DNA of 64,000 nt from Paragorgia papillata (taxonomy: Eukaryota > Cnidaria > Anthozoa > Scleralcyonacea > Coralliidae): the NCBI GenBank assembly GCA_035771165.1, contig JAWNZC010000344.1, positions 726,001 through 790,000 of the forward strand. The letters are read 5' to 3'. The position numbers and the translations under genes were made by a program. The notes beneath the pieces were generated by a model that was not told the origin of the DNA, did not search any database, and saw only the letters and a list, made by a program, of their open reading frames with translations. Below, piece after piece: positions 29,953 to 39,587 of the stretch (position 1 is the stretch's first letter; each line of letters starts with the position of its first letter).

Positions 29953-31206
29953 TCATGTGAAGTCCACTTTAAGGGCCTTAACTCCAAATGATGGCACCCC
30001 ACAGGTAAATACAGTACTTGACACCGACCCAGGCATAAACATACCCTCATACGTGGGAACATCCAGACAGTCCTTAACGAAGCTGTTCCACAAACCATTT
30101 CTGTTAACGAGTAACGGCCACCATGGTGCGGAAGGCCAATGCGGGACGATAAGAGTACCCCTCTCCATACCGGCTTGCATGTGGCGAAGAACACGGGGAA
30201 TCAAGTAGGGAGGCGGAAAGATCCAGTTGTTCTCAACACCCCAGGAAACCGTAAATGCGTCCGTCGAATCACAACCAGGATTCAGATATTTTGAGGAAAA
30301 ACGTGGCAATTGGTTTGTCATCATTGAGGCAAAGCGGTCAAATGTATGCGGACCCCACATAGCATTTATCCTTTGAAAACACGCTGGATCCAACATATAA
30401 TCATCCGGATCGTCCAGCCTGGATAATGCATCGACCGCTTCGTTGCAATCACGGCTGACCCACTCAACCGTCAGCCTAATATTATGCTGCTGGCAGACTT
30501 TGTAGACCAGGATAGCCTCGTGGTGTAATTCTGCATTGTGGGATCCGACCAACATAATGCGTTCTGTTCCCTGATTGTCGGTCCTGTGTCGAACCTCCTT
30601 CCCCACCAGTTGCGAAGCCAGTGACTCTAGCACTAATCGTGCAGCTTTGATCTCCCGAAACGTAGAAATCTTGGTGCTTTTTTCGGCTGACCAGCTGCCT
30701 ACGGCTCTCTGCTCGCCAAGCTGGACAGCAAAACCTCCCCAGGCCACATCGCTGGCATCCGAGTAGGTTAAAACGTCAACTTTCGGGCTAGCACGCCACA
30801 TAGGTTGTCCTGTGTTATCAAAATTTTTGTGCCAGAACAAAATTTCCTTGCGTGCATCCTCGTGTAGACTGATTCCTGTGTCCCAATAGGCTGAGCATTG
30901 GACCACCCTGTATAACTCCCTTGTCCAGAGACGTACCACAGGGCCAAGGGCTAGGCCCATAGATACCAATGTTCCACCAATCCTGGCGATGTGACGGGCT
31001 GAAACCAAAAATCCACTGTCCACAACTCTCTGAAGCAAGTTCTGTAGAGCCACTACTCTTCTAACAGGAACAATAAACAAACCCGACACTAGATCCATAG
31101 TAAAACCCAGAAGTTCTCCACATTGCACTGGATCCCACTGACTCTTCTCCATGTTCGCAACAAAACCACTCGCTGCCACATCACGTCGAACCATATCGGA
31201 TGTCAC
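29953..31206 (-). pseudogene. DIRS-like RT remnant and RNase H
   Basis: Starts after the RT catalytic box: the first residues include CGELLGFTMDLVSGLFIVP, the motif that follows the active site in DIRS RTs. RNase H follows (LTYSDASDVAWGG, TFREIKAARLVLES, RHRTDNQGTERIM, NEAVDALSR). The C-terminal 150 residues (HTFDRFASMMTNQLPRF) belong to the extended pol region. The catalytic YxDD and the upstream RT are absent, consistent with an internal deletion near 31206-31270. Confidence 0.75.
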
Positions 31207-31269
31207 TTTTGCATCTCTGTAATTATCCTCTGCCCCAGCGCCACCCCACGTTGTGCTAGGCCTTTGTAA

Positions 31270-32117
31270 TTACTTTGCGCTAGCTTTACCAAACACTTTA
31301 GAGCGAGAATTTGCCGATCTTTTTTCATTGCGCAAAGATTTACTCTCTTTGATTGCCTTCTTGATCTTCTTCTCGTCTTCGGAGTCGCTGGCGAGCGGCT
31401 CCGCGGTATAACAGTTTACAATATCCCAACCAAACTTCTCAGCCAGCAATATATGTTTGTTGCGTTCGAGCAATAACTTCTTACCTTCGTTCAGCTCTTT
31501 TGCATCTTCTTCTCCGATGCCATTCTCCAGTACGCGATCCATACGACCGATTACAGATCGATTGAGTTGGAATTGCGTTTTATTGCCCTCGAAGCGAAAC
31601 TCGGGCTCAATCAGCTTTTCTTCCTTTTCTTTTGTAGCTGCTTTCTCAGCCGTGCCTGCTTTCACTGTCGCGAGGTCAGACTTTAGGCTTTTCAGTTCAT
31701 CCAATACTTGCGTTGCCCACGCCGGAGAGTTTCCAGTCGGCGGTCATCCCCGCTTCGTCTACTGCGATGTCGCCCTCGATGTCTTTCTCTCGAACGCGAG
31801 CTACTACGAGAGTGCCTTGACGATCTGCTTGCCCTCGAAGCGTGTTTCGAGCGAGAACTCTCGCCTGAGCGTGAATGGGAATGCGATCTTCGTCGACTTC
31901 GCCTTTCGCGTCGAACATCATGGCCATCTCCTCGCTCACTTGCTAGGCTTTCCCTAGAACACTCGCCACGAGGTGAAGAAACCAAGCCTGACTGCGAGGT
32001 TTCGCCACGAGGCTCAGCACTATTTTCGCCTCGACTATCACCAGGGCTTTTGTTAAATGCCTGAATACGCTCAAGCGCACGAGAAGATGTACTCGAAGTC
32101 TTCTTTGATCTTCCCAT
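31270..32117 (-). pseudogene. DIRS-like gag-like protein, SR/ER-rich, one frameshift
   Basis: ATG at 32117 (MGRSKKTSSTSS). The N-terminal part is Ser/Arg-rich (RRERRSRRRSHSHSRSGESS) and resembles an SR-type RNA-binding tail. After a one-base shift near 31700 the frame continues as MDELKSLKSDLATVK and a structured helical part (NRSVIGRMDRVLENG) ending in a basic tail. Function as nucleocapsid protein is inferred from position. Confidence 0.6.
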
Positions 32118-32160
32118 CGTCAGAAGAAACAATTTTTTAGCATAAAAAACCGGACCGAAT

Positions 32161-32302
32161 ATGTTTACGTCAAGCTCTTGCGAATGCAACAACAAAATGT
32201 GCGGTTTAACCCGCACCACCCGATTATTAAACACGCCCCCAGGGGTGTGTGAGAAAACATTTTCTGCTTCTTTCGTTCCACAGCCAGCAGAAAATAACAC
32301 TT
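32161..32302 (-). repeat. Split direct repeat A1 (5' end of the DIRS-like element)
   Basis: Terminal copy of the A repeat; ends at the point where the integrase frame resumes. Confidence 0.8.
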
Positions 32303-32374
32303 AAATGGTTAGGCTATCCTGAAGGTTTTAATTCCTGGGTGTCAACCGATAATGTAAAAGATATAACGAAATAA
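32303..32374 (+). pseudogene. Polinton integrase, last 23 codons (chromodomain end)
   Basis: Continues the chromodomain cut at 27822: WLGYP.GFNSW is the typical end of an integrase chromodomain, followed by a stop at 32372-32374. It is in frame with the left part when the DIRS-like element is ignored. Confidence 0.8.
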
Positions 32375-32423
32375 AAATGTGTGTACCTTACAATTTGTGT
32401 TCATTTGTGTATTATTCTTCGAC

Positions 32424-32659
32424 ATTGCAACACAGTTTTATTTAACGCTTCCAAGCAATAACTCTATGGAATATTTTCCAGATAATACTGTAGCTAATTT
32501 TAAAGTGAAGCTTTCTGAAACCGTACAACTGACAGGTGACTGGGAAGTAGCCTTGCCAGAGTTTTATTATCCCCACACATGGAGCGCCATTCGAGAAGGT
32601 GTTCAACAAACGTTTCTCTGTAACGCTGGAACGAAATATGACGATACGGGTATTATCCC
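32424..32659 (+). pseudogene. Polinton minor capsid (penton-like) protein, N-terminal part
   Basis: Protein begins around QFYLTLPSNNSMEYFPDN, with WEVALPEFYYPHTW further on. The expected ATG is ATT at 32424, so the start codon is lost. The frame is interrupted at 32659 by a hAT-like insertion and resumes at 34249. Single jelly-roll penton identity rests on remembered similarity to Polinton minor capsid proteins and on its position before the hexon-like gene. Confidence 0.55.
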
Positions 32660-34243
32660 CAGGGGCGGATCTAGCCTAAAATCTGACCGTGGCCCACAAT
32701 CTAGGGGGGTCCCCCGGAAAATTTTGAAAATTAGAGTCTGAAAACGCATTTCCCGCATTTTGAGAGTGATCTAGAGCCATATTGTAGAATCGTTTTATAC
32801 ATGTTTTTCACCGAGATCTTTGTATAAATTTTACTCGAATCAAAATTTTTCTTTTCTCTTTGAAGCCAAATATTCTTCTAATTATTTAATAAAATGTTTA
32901 GGAGTAATTGATCCAATATGAATCGTAATGTATGTTTAACGAGTTTTGTGTGACATATGAACTAACCAGTCAAGCAGCTAGGTATCCTTTGGCCATTATT
33001 TAGAATTTAATGCCAGCCAATTTGTACTTGAAACAAGAATAATGAAAGCAACCCTGCTAGTATAATATTAATTTATAGGTATCAGCTAGCATTTGTCAGA
33101 TCACTATGTTTAGAACTCCAGATCAAGAAATGGAGTCCCTTTACGTTTTATACTGTCTTTCCCTCGATAAAGCGAGAATAACAACAATGGAGTTGATGAG
33201 AGCCAGAAGATGTAAACTGAGTTAGTAAATAGACTCGTAAATATCGTCGCTCTTACAGTCTGTCAAACGATTAAGAGAGTGTTAAATCACGCGACTGACA
33301 AGTCTCCGAGTCTTGCAGTTAATATTTCAAAGTTGAACCATGATAGAAATGCTGTGTTTCAGTCGATGAGAATTATAAACAAATGTAATGAGAGAGAGGT
33401 CGCGGCTCTCGGTTTGATCTCATGCTTGTTCTTCAATTTGATCAATGCTTTAAAGATTTATATAGTCTGAGTATAAACACCACACAGGGTCACAGTCTTA
33501 TAGTAACTAGCGTCTGTCGTGTGACGATCAACAATTTTAGTAGAGAGGAACTCGTACTAGGCTATAAATAAAGAAACCAAACAAACCAACATCTCTTCCT
33601 TAATTTTCTTGTGAACTTATCATCTAGTATTTCGACTATCTGTCACAGGCACAATCATTGTCCCTCTATACGCGTAGCCATTCTTTAATATCACTCTGAA
33701 GAACTCGGTCAAGACAGACTGACGTCGACTACCGGTGCCGACTAGATTTGATTGCATTAGTTTCGCAATAAAATTGTAACAAGATATGGCAAGGGTGGCT
33801 GACCGTGGCTCCCGCCAAATTCAGCTACTCTATTCTGGCTTTCTGATTGGTTTGCACCAATTAATAGTGCGCTGACCGTGGCTGAATTTAGCAGATCGCC
33901 CCGCTGACCGTGGCTGAATTTAGCAGAAGTGTTCTCCAATTTCTTCAGCGAATTCGTAGCACGTTCGGTTACTTTTTCGGCCACTCTCGCCACATTCTTG
34001 GACTTCTAACTACCTGAGACCGATTGCGGTGCAACTGATTGTCAAGGATGCGAAAATCCGCTGCTATTTTGACAATCGGTTTAGTAATTTTACGGTGGCT
34101 AATGTCGTTCTTACGTCAACTATCCTTTTGTTATTAATATTTTTTTTATTTTTGAAATATCAATTATATTATTTAATTTGGAGTAATTAGGAAAATCTGA
34201 CCGTGGCTCAAGCCATGCTCGCACCCCTCTAGATCCGCCCCTG
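32660..34243. mobile_element. hAT-like non-autonomous DNA transposon
   Basis: 1,584 bp bounded by CAGGGGCGGATCTAG and its exact reverse complement; the two ends also share an inner TCTGACCGTGGC motif inverted. ATCCC is duplicated at both sides (32655-32659 and 34244-34248). A 5-bp duplication suits the hAT5-type group; ordinary hATs make 8 bp. No transposase is present. A short GCTGACCGTGGCTGAATTTA repeat occurs twice near 33870-33920. Confidence 0.7.
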
Positions 34244-34248
34244 ATCCC

Positions 34249-34765
34249 AAATGGTTACTATAACACCATTGCTGAGCTCGTGGGGGCTTTAAACCGTAGC
34301 ATGAACAAAGAGGCACGAGCCAAGATAAAATTTACGTATAATCGAAGTACACGGAAAGTCACCGTCGATGTAAAAAATGGGGCAAACGTTTGGTTTACTG
34401 GTGATATTGCTACAACATTAGGGTTTCAACAAGACACTGTAATTAAAAAGAAAACCCTAAGCCCTTACATAGCAGACGTTAACGGTGGATTTTCAGCCAT
34501 GTATGTTTACACTGATATCGTGGATGCACAGTTTGTCGGTGATGTTAAAGTGCCCCTACTCAGAATTGTCAATACTCAAGGAAGTTATGGGGAAAACGTG
34601 AACGTCAGTCTCCGTAACCTACAATACATTCCAGTAAAGGTAAAGTCCTTCGAAACAATTGAAGTGAATATAAAGGACGAAAAAAAAGAAAACGTATCAT
34701 TTGGCTTCGGGAAGTCGATCGTGACACTTCACTTTAGACAGCGGAGATCTTCGTATTTCATTTAA
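34249..34765 (+). pseudogene. Polinton minor capsid (penton-like) protein, C-terminal part
   Basis: Follows the duplicated ATCCC in frame with the left part. It contains GDIATTLGF, MYVYTDIVDAQFVGDVKVPL, a conserved block LLRIVNTQG, and a C-terminal beta segment with LHFR. The same blocks in the same order occur in element B (47243-48069). It ends three bases before the next gene. Confidence 0.6.
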
Positions 34766-34768
34766 AAA

Positions 34769-35119
34769 ATGAGACATACAATTATTCCACACGTAAAGCA
34801 GTTCCAACAGCATTATTTGAGAAAACAACAAGGAGGAAGTCGACCTGGTTTTCGAGGTGCACGTATTCAGAAAGGTTACGGCATTGGAAGTTTCTTCAAA
34901 AGTATTGCACGCTTTGCAATACCTCTTGTAAAACGAGGAGCACAAGCTATTGGAAGAAGAGCTCTGCAAGCTGTAAAAGACGTTGGTCAAGATGTTCTGG
35001 CAGGGAAGAATGTAAAGCAAGCGATAAAAGGGCGTGGTTCCGAAGCCGTGAAAGATCTTGCTCAAAAAGGGATCCGTCAGGTTACGAACCAATCAGGAGC
35101 CGGTCGTAAACGTAAGTGA
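34769..35119 (+). CDS. Small basic virion protein (pVI/core-like), 116 aa, intact
   Basis: ATG at 34769, directly after the penton-like gene. Composition is very basic. A Gly/Arg-rich segment (GGSRPGFRGARIQKGYGIG) precedes an amphipathic helix (SFFKSIARFAIPLVKRGAQA) and a basic tail ending AGRKRK. By position (between penton-like and hexon-like genes) and by this Gly-then-helix plan it resembles the membrane-active or core proteins of adenovirus-type and Polinton-type viruses. Likely a virion component that binds DNA or membranes. The frame is intact. Confidence 0.55.
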   Translation: MRHTIIPHVKQFQQHYLRKQQGGSRPGFRGARIQKGYGIGSFFKSIARFAIPLVKRGAQAIGRRALQAVKDVGQDVLAGKNVKQAIKGRGSEAVKDLAQKGIRQVTNQSGAGRKRK

Positions 35120-35121
35120 CC

Positions 35122-35129
35122 TATAAAAG
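35122..35129 (+). promoter_or_regulatory. TATA box TATAAAAG upstream of the hexon-like gene
   Basis: Exact TATAAAAG, 108 bases before the ATG at 35230. Same octamer as at 3606 in element A. Confidence 0.35.
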
Positions 35130-35229
35130 CCAACACAAGACGTAAAACCGTTAGTCGTTCGCAAACTGTGAAGAAGAAAACATCTGTGCCAACAGAAGCA
35201 AAGATTGGGCCGTTTATAAAATATAAATC

Positions 35230-36538
35230 ATGAGTCAAGCTTTTAGTGCCCTACATAAAGATTCGTGTGAGTGTGGAAAATCAGAACTAGATTTATTTGT
35301 AATGCCTGCTACACAAGTATAAGTGAATAAAGGATTTTGGGAAGATATAGATCCAGTATCGAGTATTGGAGCTTCAGACACTATCGAGTTTCTGTGTGCT
35401 GCAAATTCTGAGGTGTATACCGATTTAGCAAAGCGTTACCTACACGTGAAAGCAAAAATAACCAACAACGACGGATCTAATCTCGATGAAAATGTTCAAG
35501 TCGGATCTGTAAATCTATGGATGCATGCTCTATTTTCTCAAGTAGAAGTTTACCTGAACAACAAACTTGTCACACCGTCGAGCACTGCTTATCCCTACCG
35601 ATCATATATGGAAACTGTACTGAACTTTAGCAAAGACGCTAAATCATCTCATCTAACCTCAGCGCTGTTCTATAAAGATCAAGCTGGTCGAATGGATGTC
35701 GTGAACCCTGCAGCAGTAGATGCCGATGCAAACAAGGGTTTGAAACTTGTACGTTCATGCAAGCCAAAGTAAGTCTGTGGCTATGGAAGGGAGAATCAAT
35801 TCCGATCTGTTTGCACAAGACCGTTATATTCTTGGTGCTGTACCAATCAAACTCAAGCTAGTGCGTTCGAGAAACCCATTTTCCCTGGTGTCGTCAGCAG
35901 ATCATCTGACTTTTAAAGTGGTTTTGGAAGAATGTGTATTTCGCGTTGGACGTGTCAACGTCTCTTCTACCGTTATGATGGCTCATACCCATACCCTTCA
36001 ACGTGTCACGGCCAAGTACCCTATCAATCGTGTCAGTTGTAAAGTGGTTTCTATACCGAGAGGAAATATGTCAGGCAATCAACCAAATATATTTCAAGGC
36101 CCTCTACCTGATCGAGTGGTCATCGGAATGGTGGATGCAGATGCTTATAATGGTACCTATACCAAAAATCCTTTCAATTTAAAAAACTACGACATTACTT
36201 CTCTTGGTCTAACGGTAAATGGCGAACATTTGCCTGGAAAACCCCTACACCTGAAATTTGCTGCTGCGAGAGGAAGTAACTACGTGTCCGCTTTCCAAAC
36301 CTTGTATGCTGGCACTAACAAGTTGTTTCAAAATTATGGCAATGGTATTACACGAGATGAGTATGCCAATGGGTACACTCTATTCATGTTTGATCTGACA
36401 GCTGATCTGTGCCTGAGCGATCATATTCAACCGATTAAAAATGGAAACGTATCGATAGAATGTTAATTTGGAACGGCTCTGACAACAGCTATAAATATCG
36501 TGGTGCTTGGAGAATTTCAATGTCTTTTTTCAAAGTCG
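35230..36538 (+). pseudogene. Polinton major capsid (hexon-like) protein, two stops and a frameshift
   Basis: ATG at 35230 begins MSQAFSALHKDSCECGKSE, typical of the Polinton proteins often labelled F54H12.2-like. It is broken by an in-frame TAA near 35320, a frameshift between 35747 and 35772 and a TAA at 36463. Conserved blocks are LNNKLVTPSSTAYPYRSYME, MEGRINSDLFAQDRYIL, DAYNGTYTKNPFNLKNYD and GYTLFMFDLTADLCLSD; the last strand (VVLGEF) lies after the last stop. Double jelly-roll capsid identity is established family knowledge that I apply by recognition. Confidence 0.7.
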
Positions 36539-36583
36539 AAATTGACGCCAACCGCAACGTTCTATGCGACTTTAGCAGTTAAG

Positions 36584-37045
36584 ATGAACACTCTACAAAT
36601 CCTGAACGTCCTGAAAAGTGATCCAATTACCAAGACCGTATTTAAAGATGTGTTACCATCGGATCGTCTACCAAGTCAGATACCGAAAAGGCCTAGAGGT
36701 TTTATTCTGAATGTGGATCCTAGTAATGGACCTGGTACACATTGGGTAGCGATTTATCTCACCTCAGACGGAAAAGGGGAATTCTACGACTCGTACGGAC
36801 AAGGACCGGAGTTTTATAGCAAAACCTTTGAAATGTTTTTACGAGATCATACTAGCAGTTTTACTTGGAATGAACAGACGTTACAGTCATTAGGGTCTCG
36901 CGTGTGTGGACAATATTGTTTATTTTATGCTTTACATCGATGTAGAAATATACCCATGTCAACAATTGTTGGCATGTTTATTGATAATAAAGAATGGAAT
37001 GACATGCTAGTTCGTGACTTTATGCGTAAATATTATTGTGTGTAA
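36584..37045 (+). CDS. Adenain-like cysteine protease, 153 aa, intact
   Basis: The frame opens earlier, but the part before 36584 is the end of the hexon-like gene read in the same frame; the gene starts at ATG 36584 (MNTLQILNVLKSD). Catalytic elements are visible in the usual order: His in GTHWVAIY, Asp in FYDSYGQGP, the Gln region and Cys in RVCGQYCLFYALHRC. It fits the C5/C48-type maturation proteases of adenoviruses and Polintons, which cut capsid precursors. It is the best preserved enzyme in this Polinton. Convergent with the minus-strand genes. Confidence 0.8.
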   Translation: MNTLQILNVLKSDPITKTVFKDVLPSDRLPSQIPKRPRGFILNVDPSNGPGTHWVAIYLTSDGKGEFYDSYGQGPEFYSKTFEMFLRDHTSSFTWNEQTLQSLGSRVCGQYCLFYALHRCRNIPMSTIVGMFIDNKEWNDMLVRDFMRKYYCV

Positions 37046-37113
37046 TAAATACAAGACAATTAATGTTGTAAACAATTCTTTATTGTAATATCAAAGCTTT
37101 ACAAGGAATAAAT

Positions 37114-37794
37114 TTATTTAACCCATTTATATGGATGTAAGTTTTTGTCTCTTCGTTTCTGTTTTGTTCTTTTTGATGTTGCTGGGGCTACTGGTGACGT
37201 CAGGGGGGTGGTGTCTGAAATATCTTTAGTCTTATATTCTCTTAACACACTTAAACGATTTTCATTTCTGATAATGCCTTCGGGAATATAAAGATAATGC
37301 TTTTGCGAAAAGATGCCATCCAGCAGGGTTGAAATTCTTTCGTTGACGTAGAGAATCGTTGACCAAGTCAACAACATTTGTACCAGTTATGGGTCGTCCT
37401 TTAAACACCATCTGTCCTTGGTCAGTCCATCCTATGAGGTCTTTATTCGCTTTAAGTAACTGTCGAGCTCTTGATTTCATGGTTACAGGTACACTTTCTA
37501 GAATGTCAGTTTATATCTCCCCGGGCAACTCAGGGGGTTCTGTTTCTTCTGTATTCGTTGGTTCTTCAGGTTTGTCATCAGCGGCGAGTGTCGTTGGTAT
37601 AACGTTTACACGTACGGGTCTACTCATTCTTTTATCGTAATAACCCAGATAACGTTGAAGCGACTGATCGTACATTTTGACTTTCTCGTCTTGTGTTATA
37701 TCTTGGCGTTTGAGAAGTTCATTCACCTTCGCTGTTAAAGGAGTGATCAAGGGTTTCTTTCTATCTGTCATATGTTCTGGAACTAGTTCCAATC
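37114..37794 (-). pseudogene. Conserved Polinton-associated protein, two frameshifts
   Basis: Three open pieces. The N-terminal piece (to 37511) has DEKVKMYDQSLQRYLGYY and an acidic Pro-rich end. The middle piece has DLVNDSLRQRKNFNPAGWH and the C-terminal piece ends in KRTKQKRRDKN. There is no ATG at the expected start. From memory this combination (QRYL..YY, then a Gly-Trp block) recurs in cnidarian and fish Polintons next to the protease. A virion role is likely but not proven. Confidence 0.5.
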
Positions 37795-37808
37795 TCCGGA
37801 CGTGTTCA

Positions 37809-38126
37809 TTATTTGGTTAAAAAACTTGCCAGTTGTTCAAGTACAGGAACTAAGAGAAACGGTAGAAAACCTTCACCTTCTTGTAGAATAACTTTCTTTC
37901 TTTTTGTTGTTGGATTACGTTTATCAGCAACAAACTTGATATGATCGTTATAAGGGGCTGTTTTCGGAGTAATCTTAATTGTTTCACACCACACGTTCAA
38001 AAGACACTGTCTTATAGCCTCTAATATATCGTCGTCGGCAGCTTTTATAACCGGTTGTCGTAGTTCTGGTTTACACTTTGCCAATACGTTTAAAACATCA
38101 CAGTTCCTTCTTATACAAGCAGACAT
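37809..38126 (-). CDS. Conserved small Polinton protein with basic/hydrophobic C-terminus, 105 aa
   Basis: ATG at 38126 (MSACIRRNCDVLN). The N-terminal half is helical (VLAKCKPELRQPVIKAADDD). The C-terminal half has a basic run (KRNPTTKRKKVILQ) followed by GFLPFLLVPVLE. The basic-then-Gly-Phe-Leu-Pro arrangement is a recurrent feature of Polinton small proteins and resembles DNA-condensing core peptides. Open and intact. Function inferred. Confidence 0.5.
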   Translation of the reverse strand: MSACIRRNCDVLNVLAKCKPELRQPVIKAADDDILEAIRQCLLNVWCETIKITPKTAPYNDHIKFVADKRNPTTKRKKVILQEGEGFLPFLLVPVLEQLASFLTK

Positions 38127-38161
38127 TGTCAAATGATGACACTGTCACTGAACAACCCCTT

Positions 38162-38804
38162 TTATACTCGGGGCTGGTACACGTAGTGGGTGTCTTTCGG
38201 AAATATCCCGGATCTTAGTCGGATTTCATCGGGACAAGTCGGAGTGAGATCGACAAGCAGGTAGGCTTGTTGGAAAAATTTAGTGTCGTTGGGATACAGT
38301 TGCTTAGCAAGATGAATTACTTGACTTGCATCTCGAACATTCTTCGTAAGCACTAAGTAACTAGCGTTGAGGGAAATTGTACGATGATCTTTGCTTTGAT
38401 GAAACAAATTTTGTACAATATAAATCACGCTAAGATTCCCATGGTGTGATTTTTTGGTAAAAAGTTTAGCGATAACACTATCTTTCTCTCCCATCATGTC
38501 ATCAATGATAAACAAATTTCTTATTTGGGGGTTAATACTATCAATCATAGATTCGGGTAAACCTTGGACAAATTGAATCCCTGGAATTAGAGTTTTTATT
38601 TCAGCAAACGTAATCTTGATACTCTGTATAAAAATACATGATGTTTTCTGGAGGTGGGTCGATCATGATCTTAGCATAAGCCAATAACTGTTTCACAAAC
38701 GTAGTTTTCCCAGTCCTGGTTCCTCCAGAAACTAAGAGCCCAAAAGTGTGTGTTAACTGTATGGAGTACATGCTTAAACTGAGCAGATCGAGCTTATGAA
38801 ACAT
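38162..38804 (-). pseudogene. FtsK/HerA-type genome-packaging ATPase, one frameshift
   Basis: ATG at 38804. Walker A is VSGGTRTGKTTFVKQLL and Walker B is NLFIIDDMMGE, with a following SHHGNLSVIYIVQNLF sensor region. A frameshift lies near 38605. At about 210 codons it has the length of Polinton and adenovirus-like packaging ATPases, which drive DNA into the capsid. The start overlaps the upstream zinc finger gene by one base. Confidence 0.8.
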
Positions 38805-39028
38805 TATTTATACCACTTAGGCCGTTTAGAACGCGATAACGTTGCGTTTCGGATAAGTTTATGTAATTCATTCAAAAGAGTTTGTAGATCTAAAGAATAA
38901 GTCTTAGCTGGAATCAAGTGAGATTGTCTATCTCTTGAGGACAGATGATGAGCATCAGCCAAATGGTTGGATAATTTAAGTAAATTTTTCTCTCCACAGA
39001 TGGGACAATCCTTAAGCTTCCGAGGCAT
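38804..39028 (-). CDS. Small C2H2 zinc finger protein, 74 aa
   Basis: ATG at 39028 (MPRKLKDCPICGEKN). One C2H2-type finger (CPICGEKNLLKLSNHLADAHH) is followed by a basic tail ending RSKRPKWYK. It lies directly before the ATPase, with a one-base overlap at 38804, so both may be translated from one transcript. It may bind DNA in packaging, by inference. Intact. Confidence 0.55.
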   Translation of the reverse strand: MPRKLKDCPICGEKNLLKLSNHLADAHHLSSRDRQSHLIPAKTYSLDLQTLLNELHKLIRNATLSRSKRPKWYK

Positions 39029-39230
39029 GATGTACAATGAACGTTTAAACTTTTAGTAACAACTTAAATTACGTTAAATTCTCAAGGACTTGTGTCCCTG
39101 AGGGACTTTTATTTGATAATTTGTCCCGTTTGAATAATACACCCTGTACCCTCTCTCATCCCCAAGGAGCCTATGTTACCCCATGATCAAATTGTTTATA
39201 AACCTAAAATATACAACCTTAAATGTAAGC

Positions 39231-39303
39231 GCGAGGGTGGCCGAATGGTAAGGCGCTGGGTTTAAAGTCCCAGAAGACGTGGGTTCGAATCTCACACCTG
39301 GCA
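39231..39303 (+). tRNA. tRNA-Leu(UAA)-like sequence, probably a pseudogene
   Basis: 73 bases. The D-arm region (TGGCCGAATGGTAAGGCG) and T-arm (GTGGGTTCGAATCTCAC) match Leu tRNAs, and the loop TTTAAAG carries UAA. The anticodon stem CTGGG/CCCAG leaves an eight-base loop, the long variable arm of Leu tRNAs is missing, and the acceptor stem has two mismatches (GCGAGGG with ACCTGGC). It lies inside the Polinton between the zinc finger gene and PolB. Confidence 0.5.
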
Positions 39304-39501
39304 ATATTTTTCTTCAAAACAAGACGACAGATAGTGTTAATAAAAGATATAATTTCAATTTCTTATTTACAATTATTTACAAACACATCAAGAAAAGGAA
39401 GTTCGTCAAGGAAGTCAACGTTTAAAGAACTCGTATCTTGTCGCTGTTCAACTGGGGCTTCTTGCTGTTGTTCATCGTAAATGACCGGGAACCAGGTACA
39501 A

Positions 39502-39502
<1 letters not shown>

Positions 39503-39572
<70 letters not shown>
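39503..39572. repeat. (CA)n microsatellite
   Basis: About 35 CA units downstream of the PolB stop. Confidence 0.95.
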
Positions 39573-39577
<5 letters not shown>

Positions 39578-39587
39578 TTAAACCATA

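Larger units (their letters stand above)
27823..32302 (-). mobile_element. DIRS/Ngaro-like tyrosine recombinase retrotransposon, internally deleted
   Basis: 4,480 bp, inserted into the Polinton integrase without an evident target duplication. Minus-strand order: terminal A1 (32302-32161), gag-like, RT remnant plus RNase H, tyrosine recombinase, B1 (28235-28193), A2 (28192-28053), B2 (27864-27823). The A1..B1-A2..B2 arrangement is the split direct repeat of Ngaro-type elements. Most of the RT domain is missing. Confidence 0.75.

Noticed and set aside
31457..32064. Long plus-strand frames opposite the DIRS gag-like gene
   Set aside because: Arg/Ser-rich shadows of the minus-strand SR-rich reading frame.
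39363..39569. Frame with poly-Val/Cys from the CA repeat and an LDELPFLDVF end
   Set aside because: Most of it is translated microsatellite. The short acidic end may be a relic but cannot be supported.
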